Origin: Monomorium pharaonis
Lineage: Eukaryota > Arthropoda > Insecta > Hymenoptera > Formicidae
NCBI RefSeq assembly: GCF_013373865.1
Contig: NC_050467.1
Location: forward strand, 8,988,795-9,052,794
DNA: 64,000 nucleotides
Direction: 5' to 3'
The position numbers were made by a program, and so were the translations under genes. Of the stretch, positions 50,313 through 62,171 are shown piece after piece (within the stretch, counting starts at the first letter, position 1; each line of letters starts with the position of its first letter). The notes beneath the pieces were generated by a model. It searched no databases and was not told the origin of the DNA. It saw only the letters and a list, made by a program, of their open reading frames with translations.

Positions 50313-51581
50313 CCCATTACTTCCCAAGCGGACATTTTATAGTCGATTGGTTTTCGACTCAGAAAAGTGATGAGATCACATGAAAACTTAAAACAAAATA
50401 TGCTCTTTTACGTAAAAAGAGTTGCTCTTTCAGATTCCGGGGTCAAAATTTCAAAATTTTCTATTGGAAATTAAATATGGCGGCTCAAAGTTGATATAAA
50501 TTTTTTCATCGACTATTGACTTTTTATAGTAGAAAACTTTGAAAAATTTTGTCCATGACTGTTGTAAACGATTGAAGTGACGGAGTTTGCCTTTTTAAAG
50601 TATAAACTATGATTATTAATTGATTTTTTTAAGTAGTTCAAGTAGTTCAAGATGGTGGATGCAGTATGGCGTCCAAATACATGGAAATCATATTTTATTG
50701 CGATATATGTGTGTGAATAGTCATTTCTCACATTTTTGAGGTCGCTGAGTACAAATCTTTGGTCAATTATTCATTTTTCAAAATGGCAGATACAATATGC
50801 CATAAAAATCATACTTTATTAAAAACTATGCCTCCAAGTACTTATTTTATGTATTTGTGAGACCGCTGAGAACAAATTTTGGGTGGTTTTTATTTTTTTA
50901 AATAACGGATACAATATGGCATCAGAATACACGAAAATTATGTTTTCCTGTGAACTATGTGCGTGGGTACTGATTGTATATGTTTTTGAGGTCGCTGAAT
51001 ACGAATCTTGAGTTTGATTTATATCTTTCGAAAGGCGGATGTAATATGATACACATAGTTCGCAACAAAATCTAATTTTCGTGTATTCTGACGCCATATT
51101 GTATCCGCCATTTTGAAAAATGACTAATTGACCAAAGATTCGTACTCAGCGACCTCGAAAACGCAAGAAATGACTGCTCATTCACATATATCATAATAAA
51201 ATATAATTTCCATGTATTTAAACGCCATACTGCATCCACTATCTCGAACTACTTGAACTACTTAAAAAATCAATTAATAATCATAGTTTATTACTTTAAA
51301 GAGGCAAACGTCGTCACTTCAATCGTTTACAACAGTCATGGACAAAATTTTTCAAAGTTTTCTACTATAAAAAGTCAATAGTCGATGAAAAAATTTATAT
51401 CAACTTTAAGCCGCCATATTTAATTTCCAATAAAAAATTTTAAAATTTTGACCCCGGAATCTGAAAGAGCAACTCTTTTTACGTAGAAGAGCATATTTTG
51501 TTTTAAGTTTTCATGTGATCTCATCACTTTTCTGAGCCGAAAACCAATCGACTATAAAATGTCCGCTTGGGAAGTAATGGG
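50313..51581. mobile_element. TTAA-flanked hairpin element, copy B (1,269 bp)
   Basis: Starts CCCATTACTTCCCAAGCGG after TTAA (50309-50312) and ends in mirror image before TTAA (51582-51585). It matches copy A at 28187-29446 along its whole length, with only scattered differences, including the internal units of about 110-120 bp with GGCGGATACAATATG. Confidence 0.9.
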
Positions 51582-51585
51582 TTAA

Positions 51586-52245
51586 ACTTAGATTATTTTA
51601 TATGTATATAAAATTAAAAGATTGTAAAATGTAAAAAAATGTCAAAATTACCAAAGTTCAATATTTTTTGAAAGCTTTACAAATTTACACATTTTACAAA
51701 TTTTCTGAAAATATCAAAATTTAAGAAACTTTTAACATTATGATCATTTTGAAAATGTTTGCATTTTTTATTTTATTGAGGTTTTACACACCAGCTAAAT
51801 ATTAATTTTGAACATTTTTTGAATTTTTTATTATTTTTATTCTTTTTTGTATTTTTATTCTAATTACATTGTATGAATAATTTTAATTTTAATTTTATTT
51901 TAATTAGTTCTTGTAATTTCAGGATAAATATGTTTCAATTATTTACACGCAATATGTGCCGCTTTGAAAATTTTTTGCAATAGTCAAAAGGAACTTATTA
52001 TTTTTTTCCTAATTTTTTGTCAATTTAGCAACGTTCTTTTTTGACTGTAAACGTAAACTGTAAAAAATTTTCTAAGCGATGACACGTATATACTGACTCA
52101 ATAATTGAAATATGAATATTCTAAAACTAAGAAAACTAATTAAAATTAAATTACAATGAAAATTATTAATCAAATGTAATTTTATAAAATTAAAATGCAT
52201 AATAAAGAAAAAAATTATGAAAATTCCAAAAGTGTTCAAAATGTT

Positions 52246-52251
<6 letters not shown>
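51586..52251. other. AT-rich spacer
   Basis: No supported feature in about 670 bp. Confidence 0.55.

Positions 52252-52329
<78 letters not shown>
52252..52329. repeat. (CA)n microsatellite, about 78 bp
   Basis: An uninterrupted run of CA dinucleotides. Confidence 0.97.
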
Positions 52330-52330
<1 letters not shown>

Positions 52331-52559
52331 GTGCGCGCACGTATGTATGTATAATATAAATAAATAAATATAAATGTAATAAATATCTAAATATAAATAT
52401 CGTCAGCTAAATTAGAAAATCTTAGAACTCCATCGGACGTCCGATGGAATTTTTTTTTTTTAATTTAGCCAGCGATTTATTAATATTAAAAAATATATAT
52501 ATATATATATATATATATCGTTGGTTAAATTGCTTTTATATAAACTGTATATAAAAGCA
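52330..52559. other. AT-rich spacer with short (AT)n
   Basis: An AT run of about 25 bp lies near 52493-52517. GGACGTCCGATGG near 52436 is part of a short palindrome (CCATCGGACGTCCGATGG). Confidence 0.6.
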
Positions 52560-52927
52560 AGCCCTATATATCGATCATATATGGCTGTTCAGTGCCATTT
52601 TCTACTCCATCACGTAATAAACACAACGTGATTGCGTTGTTGCAAACACGTGTGAATATCACACTGTGCGGACGACATGAGTCCATACGAATAATGTTTT
52701 CATTTGTACTGTGATAAATATAATCATACATAAGGAAGTACAATTGTACAGTGAAATCTTTTTTCGATCACTCATATACCTTCTCATGCATGACTGCATA
52801 GTGCCACCTTCCACGTACACACACGTGTCGCCATCACATCGTGAGGGCAATATGATTGTGGTATTGCACGCACGTGTGATAATCACACCGTGAGGGTGAC
52901 GTGAGCCCTCACAATTTGTTATCTAGG
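52560..52927. repeat. MITE-like region ending TTGTTATCTAGG
   Basis: Contains several dyads (CACACGTGTCGCCATCACATC, CACGTGTGATAATCACACC) and ends ACAATTTGTTATCTAGG, the complement of the 48479 end. The short reading frames here are overlapping shadows. Confidence 0.4.
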
Positions 52928-53074
52928 CCTGGAGTCGTCTATCTTACCAACAAAAAGACAGTAATTTTTGTTTCGCGATATCTTTTTATTTTTATTTTTT
53001 TAATAGATTTTAAAATCTTTTAGAATTAGAATGAAAATGTACGCACTACTACCAGTCTGTGGGGTGGAATTTTT

Positions 53075-53462
53075 GAGTGAGTCCCAGATGCGCACAGTAA
53101 TAAACGGACACAGCAGGCTAAGTGAAACGGACACAGACCAAATGCGCACAAACCAAATGGGCACGGACCAAATGCGCACAGTCGCAAACCTATGTGGTGC
53201 AGAAAATGCTTTGCACACACACACGCGGGCGGGGGTGCAAGGGGGCGCTCGGCCCCCCTCCTGCACCCACCCCGTCGGTAGAAGTGCCCGAAAAGTCGCA
53301 ACCCATGTGGTAAGTTTGTTGGTTACTGTGTCCGTTTGGTCTGTGCGCATTTGATCCGTGCGCATTTGGTCCGTGCGCATTTGGTCTGTGCGCATTTGGT
53401 CTGTGTCCGTTTCACTCAGCCTGCTGTGTCCGTTTATTACTGTGCGCATCTGGGACGTTCCC
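53075..53462. mobile_element. GGACAC/GCGCAC palindromic element, copy 2, 8-bp duplication
   Basis: GAATTTTT flanks it at 53067-53074 and 53463-53470. GTCCCAGATGCGCACAGTAA at the left is mirrored at 53431-53456. The arms consist of tandem units with GCGCAC and GGACAC, such as GACCAAATGCGCACA repeated in series. The centre (53167-53310) has CGCAAACCTATGTGGTGCAG, a GGGGGCGCTCGGCCCCCC hairpin and the CCCACCCCGTCGGTAGAAGT motif. Confidence 0.85.
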
Positions 53463-53699
53463 GAATTTTTACTTAAAACGGGAGAAAATTAGTTTGCTGT
53501 TACATCGTAAAAATGTTTGCTTAATATAAAAAAATTTACAGTTTGTACTTACGAAATTCGTATCCGTAGACTGATAGACGGGAACACACAGTGTCGAATT
53601 TTGAAAATTATATTTTGATGCCTAATTAAAACAAAACTGCGCTCTGAAAATTTAGGTCATACACGCGTAAAAGTAGAGCAATATAAAAAAAATTTTTTT
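53463..53699. other. AT-rich spacer
   Basis: No feature seen. Confidence 0.5.
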
Positions 53700-54285
53700 T
53701 TTCTCAATATAAAGTTCAATTCACAGATTGATATTGTTGTGCCGCTTCGTGCACATAAGGGTCCGTCCTCCGCCAAAGTTCTTATATCGTCGGTAGTTTA
53801 TTCGATAAAAGAATTTGTTATTTCGTCCCAATAAATATGTATTTCTTGTAGCTTTGTTGATTTTATTTGGTGTCGTAGGGGTCGGGTGATTAAATAGTAA
53901 CCCATTTACGTTCATTACTATTGCTTTATTAACAAAGATCACTTTTTTACATGACAGTATAATACGTGAGACTGATTATAATTGACGTGGTCTAAACGGA
54001 TATGAACTGATTTATACTAAACCTCGTCGTGACTTCGATCCTCTCCCTTTTATCCTAACTTTCTAGGTTAACGCGCATTCTTGCCAATCAGCATTCCTGC
54101 TACTCGGCAAGGTTGCTGTATCCGAATTCCGCTTATCCTTTTGTAATTAGGCTTATTTCATATTGTCGTGCTCGGCGTTATACGATCTTATTATTTTATT
54201 ACGTTATTTTATTTCGCCTAATGCTTCTTTATGCGACCTATATATATCAGTTACAAGATCGGACTGAGAAATCCGGCTCGTAACA
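53700..54285 (-). mobile_element. LTR-like segment (TGTTACGAGCCGG start)
   Basis: The minus strand begins TGTTACGAGCCGGATTTCTC at 54285 and has a TATA box (CTGATATATATAGG) about 40 bases on. AATAAA motifs occur further along (53830, 53875 regions on the minus strand). This fits an LTR of a gypsy-type element, but the far end and target duplication were not found. Confidence 0.45.
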
Positions 54286-54680
54286 ATGTTAATATGTGTA
54301 CTTTAATTCTGGAAAAGAATTTCCCAATCTATAAAAGGAATACATACAAAATCTTATTAATGATGTGCATGAATGACTCTACATTATCGACCCCGATCAA
54401 GTCTATGAGAAATTTATTGAAAAAAATATTACTCCGGCCAAGATAAAAAGTGTTTAATTTTCAGTTTTGTGATATATAGATAGAAGTCAAATAATTATAT
54501 TAATCCTAGAACGGTACATCTATATTTTTTTTACTTCAAACGTTATACCGAGTTAAAAATGTACCCCATTCATTCCCAAATGTGTTGGCATTGAACACAT
54601 GAACTGAAATTAATATCGTGCTACATGAATCTCTTCGTCTTTTCATAACAAAGATAGTATAATCTACAATAATATTAATT
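54286..54680. other. AT-rich spacer before BEL/Pao
   Basis: No supported feature. Confidence 0.5.
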
Positions 54681-54685
54681 ATATT

Positions 54686-55557
54686 TGTTCGAGACTAGAC
54701 CAGTTTCAGTAGAATTTTAACATTTTTTCTTTTTGCTCTGTTCCGCGAGTAGTGAGAGCTGCTGACAGCCATCGAGCTCCTTGTAGTTCATTTCTGCGAT
54801 GCACCTAGTCGCACGGCGCAGTCACTAGCTCCTCCCGCGCGCATGTTTCGTTTTCTCGCATCGTGGTAACTATGCAAATAAACATGCCCAAAAAAGGGCA
54901 CGTCCAAAATCAATGCCCAAATAAGTCTCGAGATCCGTTCCCTTACCGCCTCTTTTTTTGCCTCCGCGATCGTAATTGTCTTACGATGAAAAATTCGCCA
55001 GTCTCTCGCATGCTCTCGCAGCCCGGCACCGACATTAGATCGTCCCGCAGATCTCTCGCGTCATCCGCCGATCCTAGCTGCGGGGATTCACTTCTTCCAT
55101 CCCTAATTCGGTAACTTATGTTAATTCATTCTTAAGTTCGAATATTCGTGTGAATGTGTGAGTGCGTTACATTAATGCGCGGGTGGCCGTATCTTCCCCG
55201 CGAACGTCCTCTGCCTCGTGCACAAGATCTCCGTCGCACAAGATCGCGCGCAAGATTTCCGGATTCGCGAGAGCTTCGATCTAGAGGCTCTGCAAGATTT
55301 CCGCGTCGATTACAGGCAGCGTAATATCGGGACGTGTCAAGATTTCCGTAAGATTGTAAAAGATACGGTTCGCTCTTCGCTCCGAATGTCTGTTTGTTAA
55401 TAAATAATTAAAGTGTGAGTGACACCAACGCCTCCTTTTTCTTCTTATCACCCCCCGTGAACCTACCGCATTCCTCACCACTCGCTTCGCATCTCTATCG
55501 GGACGGATCCCGGCATTCTCTCCGTGCGATCGCGTTTACCCTACGCACGCACAAACA
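54686..55557 (+). repeat. BEL/Pao 5' LTR
   Basis: Starts TGTTCGAGACTAGACCAG and ends GCACGCACAAACA, so it has TG...CA ends. It contains ATGCAAATAAACATGCCC (octamer-like plus AATAAA) and a second AATAAATAATTAAAG near 55400. Followed by the primer-binding region. Confidence 0.93.
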
Positions 55558-55585
55558 AATTTGGTCCTTCGAGCCGGATCGGAGT
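55558..55585 (+). promoter_or_regulatory. BEL/Pao primer-binding region
   Basis: TTTGGTCCTTCGAGCCGG lies immediately after the 5' LTR. This wording is typical for BEL/Pao elements. The matching tRNA was not determined. Confidence 0.6.
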
Positions 55586-55652
55586 GAGTTCTAAATTCGC
55601 GGTCACGCGGAGATGATTCAAGTAATTTACGTGATAATCCGTGTCTCTCACC

Positions 55653-58600
55653 ATGAAGGATATTCTTGAAATTCAACAAACGATTCAGAAAGTAATCGAA
55701 CGTGCCCTCGAAAACTTCAAAAAAATCGGAAAGGGCAATCTAACCACGGCGAAGATTCGTTCCCGCATCCTGCTTCTCAAAGACAACTGGAGCCAATTCA
55801 TGAATGGGCATGCTGCCGTGAAGGAAGCGATTCCCAAGGTAAAATGAGAGGAGTTCCTGTACTTCAGCGAGGATCATTTCGAAATAGCCCAGGATGCCTA
55901 CCTCAACGCTCTGGACTACATGGCGGATTGCTTGGAGGAGCTCGAGCTGTCAATGAGTTCGAATCATTTGAGTACCTTTTACGTCGACCGACGTCAGGAT
56001 GCGCCCGCGACTGCGTCCGCGTTTTCGTTGCAGTATCTCCCTCCCATTCAATTACCGCCGTTCGATGGTAAACCCGACGAGTGGGCACAGTTCCACGATC
56101 GATTTACTACGCTGATTCGCGACAACAAAGATCTGAATGATTTCGCTCGCATGCACTTCCTGTCCTCGTGCTTGAAAGGCCGCGCCGCAGAATGTATTGC
56201 TAATCTTCCTGTTACCGCGGAGAACTTCGAGATTGCGTGGGCCGCGTTGACTTCGCGCTAGGAAAACAAGCGGCGCTCGCTTAATATCCATCTCTCCGCT
56301 CTGCTCGGTTTCTCTAGCATACCGCGCGAATCGGCTTCCGAGTTGCAGCTCTTATATGATAAGGTTATGGCCGCTCTAACGTCCTTCTCGAATTTGGATC
56401 GCAATGCCGAAAATCTCTGGAACGATATGCTCGTTTACCTTATCACGCAGAAACTCGATCCGATCACGCGTAAAGCTTGGAATTTACAGGAAAGCGGTCG
56501 CGACGATCCGCCTCCGTTCGACGCTTTTAAACGCTTTCTCGAACATCGCATTCGCGCATTGGAAAACAACGCAATCGTCGCCCCCGTGAAGCCCGGTTTG
56601 AAAACCGCTACCTCAGATCGCGTTCACGCTGCCACCGCGTCAGCGAACGTGCCGCCAAAGTGCCCGCTATGCGACACGCCCCATTTTCTTAATTCCTGCG
56701 TTAAGTTTAGGGAAAAGAATCCGAATCAACGTCGAGAAATGGTGAAGCAACAAAAACGTTGTTTTAATTGTTTGAGCGAAAAGCATACAGTTCTGTCATG
56801 CAAAAGTAAATTCTCGTGTCGAGTTTGCAAGAAAAGGCATCATTCGCTGCTACATATCGATTCGGATTCTTCTTCCATCGCTCCGGAAGCGGCGTCACCT
56901 AGTTGCTCGTCGTCTGTCGCTCCGGCTGAAAAACTCGAAGTGAATTCTCTTATCGCTTCGATCGCGCTGCGACGTCGATCGCACGTACTCCTCGCGACCG
57001 CGTGGGTAACGGTGCGGACGTCGTCAGGCCGCACCGCCGTCGTTCGAGCCCTGCTCGATCAAGGCTCCGAAATGACTTTTATTTCCGAGTCATTAGCGCA
57101 AATCCTGCGAGCAAAACGCCGTCGCATGCCCATCTCCGTCACCGCCGTCGGTGGTATACACGCCGGCACCTTTAAACATGCGACACAGATCTTTATTTCC
57201 CCGTGTAACGCTTCTACTCCGGCATTTTCAACTGACGCGCTCATTCTCGGCTCGTTAACCACTTACATTCCAAAGCGCGGTGTAGACATTTCGGCGTTCA
57301 CGCACCTTTCGGATTTATCGTGGGTCGACCCGGATCCGACAAGTCTCGATCCCATTAGTATTATCATTGGGGCTGATCTATACAGTACTTTACTTCTTGG
57401 CGGCGTCCGCAAGGGAGACGTCGGCCAGCCGATCGCCCAAAACTCCGTTCTTGGATGGATTATTTCCGGACCTATTGATTTTCCCGTGGTAAGATTCCCG
57501 TCGCATTCATCCGTACAGAGCTCTCACGCCAGTATTTCAACGCACCAAATTTCGTGTTCTACTCTCGAGGATGAGCTTCGTCGTTTTTGGGAAGTCGAGG
57601 AACTTCCACGACAATCTATTCTCTCGCCGCAAGAGAGGCAATGCGAAACGCATTTTCGCGAGACTCATTCTTGCGATTCCGACGGGCGATATGTCGCCTT
57701 CCTTTTAAATCACCTCCCCTTCTCGATATCGGAACGTCGCGTCCTCAAGCCGAGCGCATGTTAAACACGTTAACACGTCGGTTTAAAAACAATCCGTCAC
57801 TGGCAAACGAATATCGACTCTTTCTCGCGGAATATGAACGACTCGATCACATGCGACCTGCGCCTCAACCGCAGAGCGAAACCACACAATATATTTATAT
57901 TCCGCATCACGGGGTGATCCGAGAAAACAACGCTACGACCCCTCTTCGCGTTGTGTTCAATGCATTAAGCGCCACTTCCAACGGGTCCTCTTTAAATGAC
58001 CATTTACTCGCCGGTCCGAAATTACAAACCGACATCACGTCAATTTTATTGCAATGGCGACGATACCGATTCGTATATTCCTCCAATATCGCAAAAATGT
58101 ATCGCCAAATTCGCCTCGATCAACGCGATATCAATTATCAACGCATTTTATGGAATGCAACACCGCATGAACCGCCTACTGACTACCAGCTGCTAACAGT
58201 CACGTACGGTATGTCATGCGCGCCCTTCCTCGCCCTTCGCGTTTTGAAACAGCTCGTCGATGACGAAGGTCACCGATTTCCCTTCTTGGTATCCATTTTA
58301 CGCGAGAACATTTATATCGACGATATTTTATTCGGCGCAGATAACGCAAATCTCATTCGACAAGCGCGAGACCAAATAATCGCTCTCCTGAAATGCGATG
58401 GATTTGATTTAAGAAAATAGGTTAGTAATTCGCCCGCTCTCCTCGCGGATCTTGATCTCGCCACTCTGAGTTCTGCAGGTAAAAAGCCTTTCTCTCCTGA
58501 CGAACAAATCAAAGTTCTCGGTATCGGGTGGAATCCTACCACCGATATCTTCGAATTTAGCGTTTCACTTTCGAATCCCGTTCCGTCAAGCAAACGCACC

Positions 58601-61107
58601 CTCCTGTCCGCTATTGCAAAATTATACGACCCTCTCGGATGGGTCACTCCGGTAGTTATAACCGCGAAAATATTTATGCGGCAATTATGGCGACAAAAAT
58701 TAGACTGGGATGACACGCTTCCCACCACCCTGTTATCTCGGTGAGAGGACATTTATTCTCAGTTTGTGCATTTGAGAAATTTGCAGATCTCGCGATGGTG
58801 CGGACTCGGATCGGACGTTGAGTCCGCTGAAATACACGGCTTCGCCGACGCGTCGAACACTTCTTACGCTGCTGCCGTGTATCTTAAAGTTGTTTCGTCG
58901 GGACAAATTACTATCTCCTTGCTAGTCGGTAAATCAAAGGTCGCGCCGTTAAAACCGCTAAGCGTGCCACGATTGGAATTATCCGCTGCATTACTGCTTG
59001 CTCGACTTGTCAATTTCGTGCGCGAATCACCCGGTTACAGCAATCTTCCGTACTTTTGTTGGACGGACCACGATCGTCCTCTACGATCGTCCTCGCGTGG
59101 GTGACTCAGCATCCGTCGCGTGGAAGACATTTGTTGCCAATCGCGTCAGTGAAATTCAGTCTCGTCTTCCAAACGGGAAATGGCAACACGTCTCAACAGA
59201 AGACAATCCCGCGGATTGTGCTTCGCGCGGCTTACTCGGTAACGAAATTGTCAATCACGACCTGTGGTGACACGGACCATCTTGGCTGCGCCTTGATGCT
59301 CCCGCATGGCCTTGCTCCGACGCACGACTACCTCCGCAAGTTCCATTGGAGGAAAAAGTCATAGCTTTGCAATGTTCTCCACCGATCGACACTTGGGATC
59401 TCACGACGCGATATTCCTCATGGCCGAAATTAACTCGCGTCACCGCTTATATTTTGAAATTTGTACGCTTGTGCCATCGCTCATGTTTTAATGACAATTC
59501 ATTGTCGTCCACATCCTCCTCAAAAACAATTGTTATTTTCGCATCAGACTGCAACGATGCCAGAATCTTTTGGTTAAAAAAGATTCAATCGGCCATGTTT
59601 CCGACTGAAATCCATTCTCTAGCCAACAATCATCCCCTCTCGTCTAAATGTTCGATTCTCGCTCTCCAGCCGTTCCTTGATAAGGACGGAGTTCTACGCG
59701 TGGGTGGGCGATTGGCTAAGGCCCCTCTTTCATTTTCTGTTTGGCATCCGATTCTCCTGGCGGCCCATCCAGTGGTGTCGCTCATTGTAATTCAAGCTCA
59801 TCTACGGGCATTGCATGCCGGACCTCAGCTCACGATAAGTCTGTTACGTCGCAATTTCTGGATTCTCCGCGCTCGTAACGTCGTAAAATCAATTATTCAT
59901 AATTGTGTCGTATGTATGCGCGAACGCGCCGCGATTCCTACCCAACTAATGGGTGACCTTCTCGAGCCTCGTGTGTCGGCGTCTGCTCGCAGTTTTTTAC
60001 ATTGCGGGGTCGATTATGCTGGTCCCGTGCAGGGGCCCGATTCTTGAAGTCATTCGCAAGAGAAACGTATACGCAAATACTCGCTCTAATAGAAAGTTGT
60101 AAGTTTATTGGTTAATAGCCATACAATAGCCAATAAATTTCTAACTTTTCTGTAAGAACAGAATTTGCGAATACGTTTCTCTTGCGAATAAATTCAAGAA
60201 TCGAGCCCCAGATTCGCGCCTCTGCGGGTCGAGGTATTACATCGCGTAAAGCCTATATCGCCCTTTTCATTTGCTTAGCGACCAGAGCGATACATTTGGA
60301 CTTAGTCGGAGATTACTCCACCTCGGCTTTTTCAAACGCCTATTCTCGTTTTTGCACACGTCGCGGCCTTCCCCAAGCAACGTATTCTGATAACGGAACA
60401 ATGTTTGTCGAAGCTGATCAAGAAATGACCAAAGCGTACAGAGCGGCTGTGCGCGATCCTAATTTTTTAAATTTAACCGCATCCGATAATGTGACGTGGA
60501 ACTTCATTCCACCGTCTGCTCCGCACTTCGGCGGCTTGTGGGAGGCCGGCGTACGAAGCGTTAAAACGTTTGCGTTGCGTATTAGGCACTCATATGCTCA
60601 CTTTCGAGGAATTTACAACCTTGTTATGCAGGTTGTAAATTTGTTATCGAAGCTTCCTTAAATTCCCGCCCGATCGCGCCTCTTTCGAATACGCTTGACG
60701 ATTACGAATATTTAACTCCGGGTCATTTTTTGGTCGGGTCCGCTCTTATTGTAAATCCGGAACCATCGCTTCTTCAACTCAACGAGAACCGCCTTTCACG
60801 ATGGCAACTCGTGCGACACATCACCGAGCGCTTCTGGAAATTATGGTATAACGATTACGTTACTACCTTACAACAACGAACAAAATGGCGATAAGTCAAA
60901 CCGCAAATTCAGGTCGGTCAACTCGTTCTCTTACGAAACTCCATGTTACCTCCATGTAAGTGGGAGCTTGGCCGAGTGACACAGTATCACGCTGGCTACG
61001 ACGGATTAGTTCGTGTGGTTACTGTCAAAACAGCCACCTCCGAGTATCAACGACTGATTGTTAAATTATGCGTTCTTCCGATCGATAGCGAGGCGTCGAG
61101 CAACTAA
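55653..61107 (+). pseudogene. BEL/Pao gag-pol, inactivated
   Basis: ATG at 55653 opens MKDILEIQQTIQKVIERA. Domains in order: gag with LPPIQLPPFDGKPDEWAQFH; zinc knuckles CPLCDTPHFLNSC and CFNCLSEKHTVLSC (56660-56810); protease with VRALLDQGSEMTFIS (57035-57080); RT with ATTPLRVVFNALSA, NIAKMYRQIRLDQRDINYQR and YIDDILFGA (58316-58342); an RNase H-like region with IHGFADAS and VPRLELSAALLLA; integrase zinc region HLRALHAG and CVVCMRERA; core with LATRAIHLDLVGDYS, YSDNGTMF and GGLWEAGVRSVK; and a final LGRVTQYHAGYDGLVRV domain. In-frame stops are at 55845, 56259, 58418, 58742 and 59268 and near the end. A 1-bp frameshift lies near 57693, a small duplication near 59085, and a frame change after 60600. 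No envelope gene is present. Confidence 0.93.
60033..60208. mobile_element. Harbinger-type MITE in the integrase, CAG duplication
   Basis: The 176-bp insert has ends GGGCCCGATTCTTGAA and TTCAAGAATCGAGCCC. CAG is duplicated at 60030-60032 and 60209-60211. Removing insert and one CAG rejoins the integrase frame (AGPVQ then IRASAGRG). A 3-bp duplication and GGGCCC-type ends fit PIF/Harbinger. Its arms contain CGCAAGAGAAACGTAT and the complement. Confidence 0.9.
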
Positions 61108-61289
61108 TTGCGTTTTTTAATTTATTATTTCTGTTAGTTCCTAAGTTAGATTTAAGCGTTCTCCGATCAATTCTATGTTACTTGTGTTATAAGCGTTTAT
61201 TCATGTAATTTATACTGTATTGCGTCATGGCGGGCGGAAGGGAACTTCACTCTGCTGTGGAGACGTTTTGGAATTAATCACTTAATTCC

Positions 61290-61302
61290 GAGGCGGGCGG
61301 CA
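61290..61302 (+). promoter_or_regulatory. BEL/Pao polypurine tract
   Basis: GAGGCGGGCGGCA directly precedes the 3' LTR. Purine-rich, with two C interruptions. Confidence 0.6.
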
Positions 61303-62166
61303 TGTTCGAAACAGTTTCAGTAGAATTTTAACATTTTTTCTTTTTGCTCTGTTTTATCTGCGAGTAGTGAGAGCTGCTGACAGCCATCGAGCTCCTTGTA
61401 GTTCATTTCTGCGATGCACTTAGTCACGCGGCGCTGTCACTAGCTCCTCCCGCGCGCGTGTTTCGTTTTCTCGCATCGTGGTAACTATGCAAATAAACAT
61501 GCCCAAAAAAGGGCACATCAAAATCAATGCCCAAATAAGTCTCAAGATTCATTCCCTTACCGCCCCTTTTTTCGCCTCCGCGATCGTAATTGTCTTACGA
61601 TGAAAAATTCGCCAGTCTCTCGCATGCTCTCGCAGCCCGGCACCGACATTAGATCGTCCCGCAGATCTCTCGCGTCATCCGCCGATCCTAGCTGCGGGGA
61701 TTCACTTCTTCCATCCCTAATTTGACAACTTATGTTAATTCATTCTTAAGTTCGAATATTCGTGTGAATGTGTGAGTGCGTTACATTAATGCGCGGGTGG
61801 CCGTATCTTTCCCGCGAACGTCCTCTGCCTCGTGCACAAGATCTCCGTCGGATCGCGCGCAAGATTTCCGGATTCGCGAGAGCTTCGATCTAGAGGCTCT
61901 GCAAGATTTCCGCGTCGATTACAGGCAGCGTAATATCGGGACGTGTTAAGATTTCCGTAAGATTGTAAAAGATACGGTTCGCCCTTCGCTCCGAACGTAC
62001 GTTTGTTAATAAATAATTAAAGTGTGAGTGACACCAACGCCTCCTTTTTCTTCCTATCACCCCCCGTGAACCTACCGCATTTCTCACCACTCGCTTCGCG
62101 TCTCTATCGGGACGGATCCCGGCATTCTCTCCGTGCGATCGCGTTTACCCTACGCACGCACAAACA
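61303..62166 (+). repeat. BEL/Pao 3' LTR
   Basis: Starts TGTTCGAAACAGTTTCAG and ends GCACGCACAAACA. Near-identical to 54686-55557; differences include a shorter start, TTTTATCTG where the 5' LTR has TTCCG, and a missing CACAAGAT-like 8-mer. Confidence 0.95.
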
Positions 62167-62171
62167 ATATT

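Larger units (their letters stand above)
54686..62166 (+). mobile_element. BEL/Pao LTR retrotransposon, 7.5 kb, ATATT duplication
   Basis: ATATT occurs at 54681-54685 and 62167-62171. The element has LTRs of 872 and 864 bp that differ at roughly 20-30 positions plus a few small indels by eye (about 3 percent, mostly transitions). The internal region encodes one gag-pol ORF with the domain order of BEL/Pao. It carries a nested MITE at 60033-60208. It is structurally complete but coding-dead. Confidence 0.95.

Noticed and set aside
48479..52927. A 4.4-kb transposon with CCTAGATAACAAA-type ends
   Set aside because: The interior contains several complete unrelated elements and no linking sequence. 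Two separate MITE ends are as likely, so I did not join them.
61108..61302. An envelope gene in the BEL/Pao element
   Set aside because: Fewer than 200 bases separate the end of pol from the 3' LTR, and they hold no ORF.
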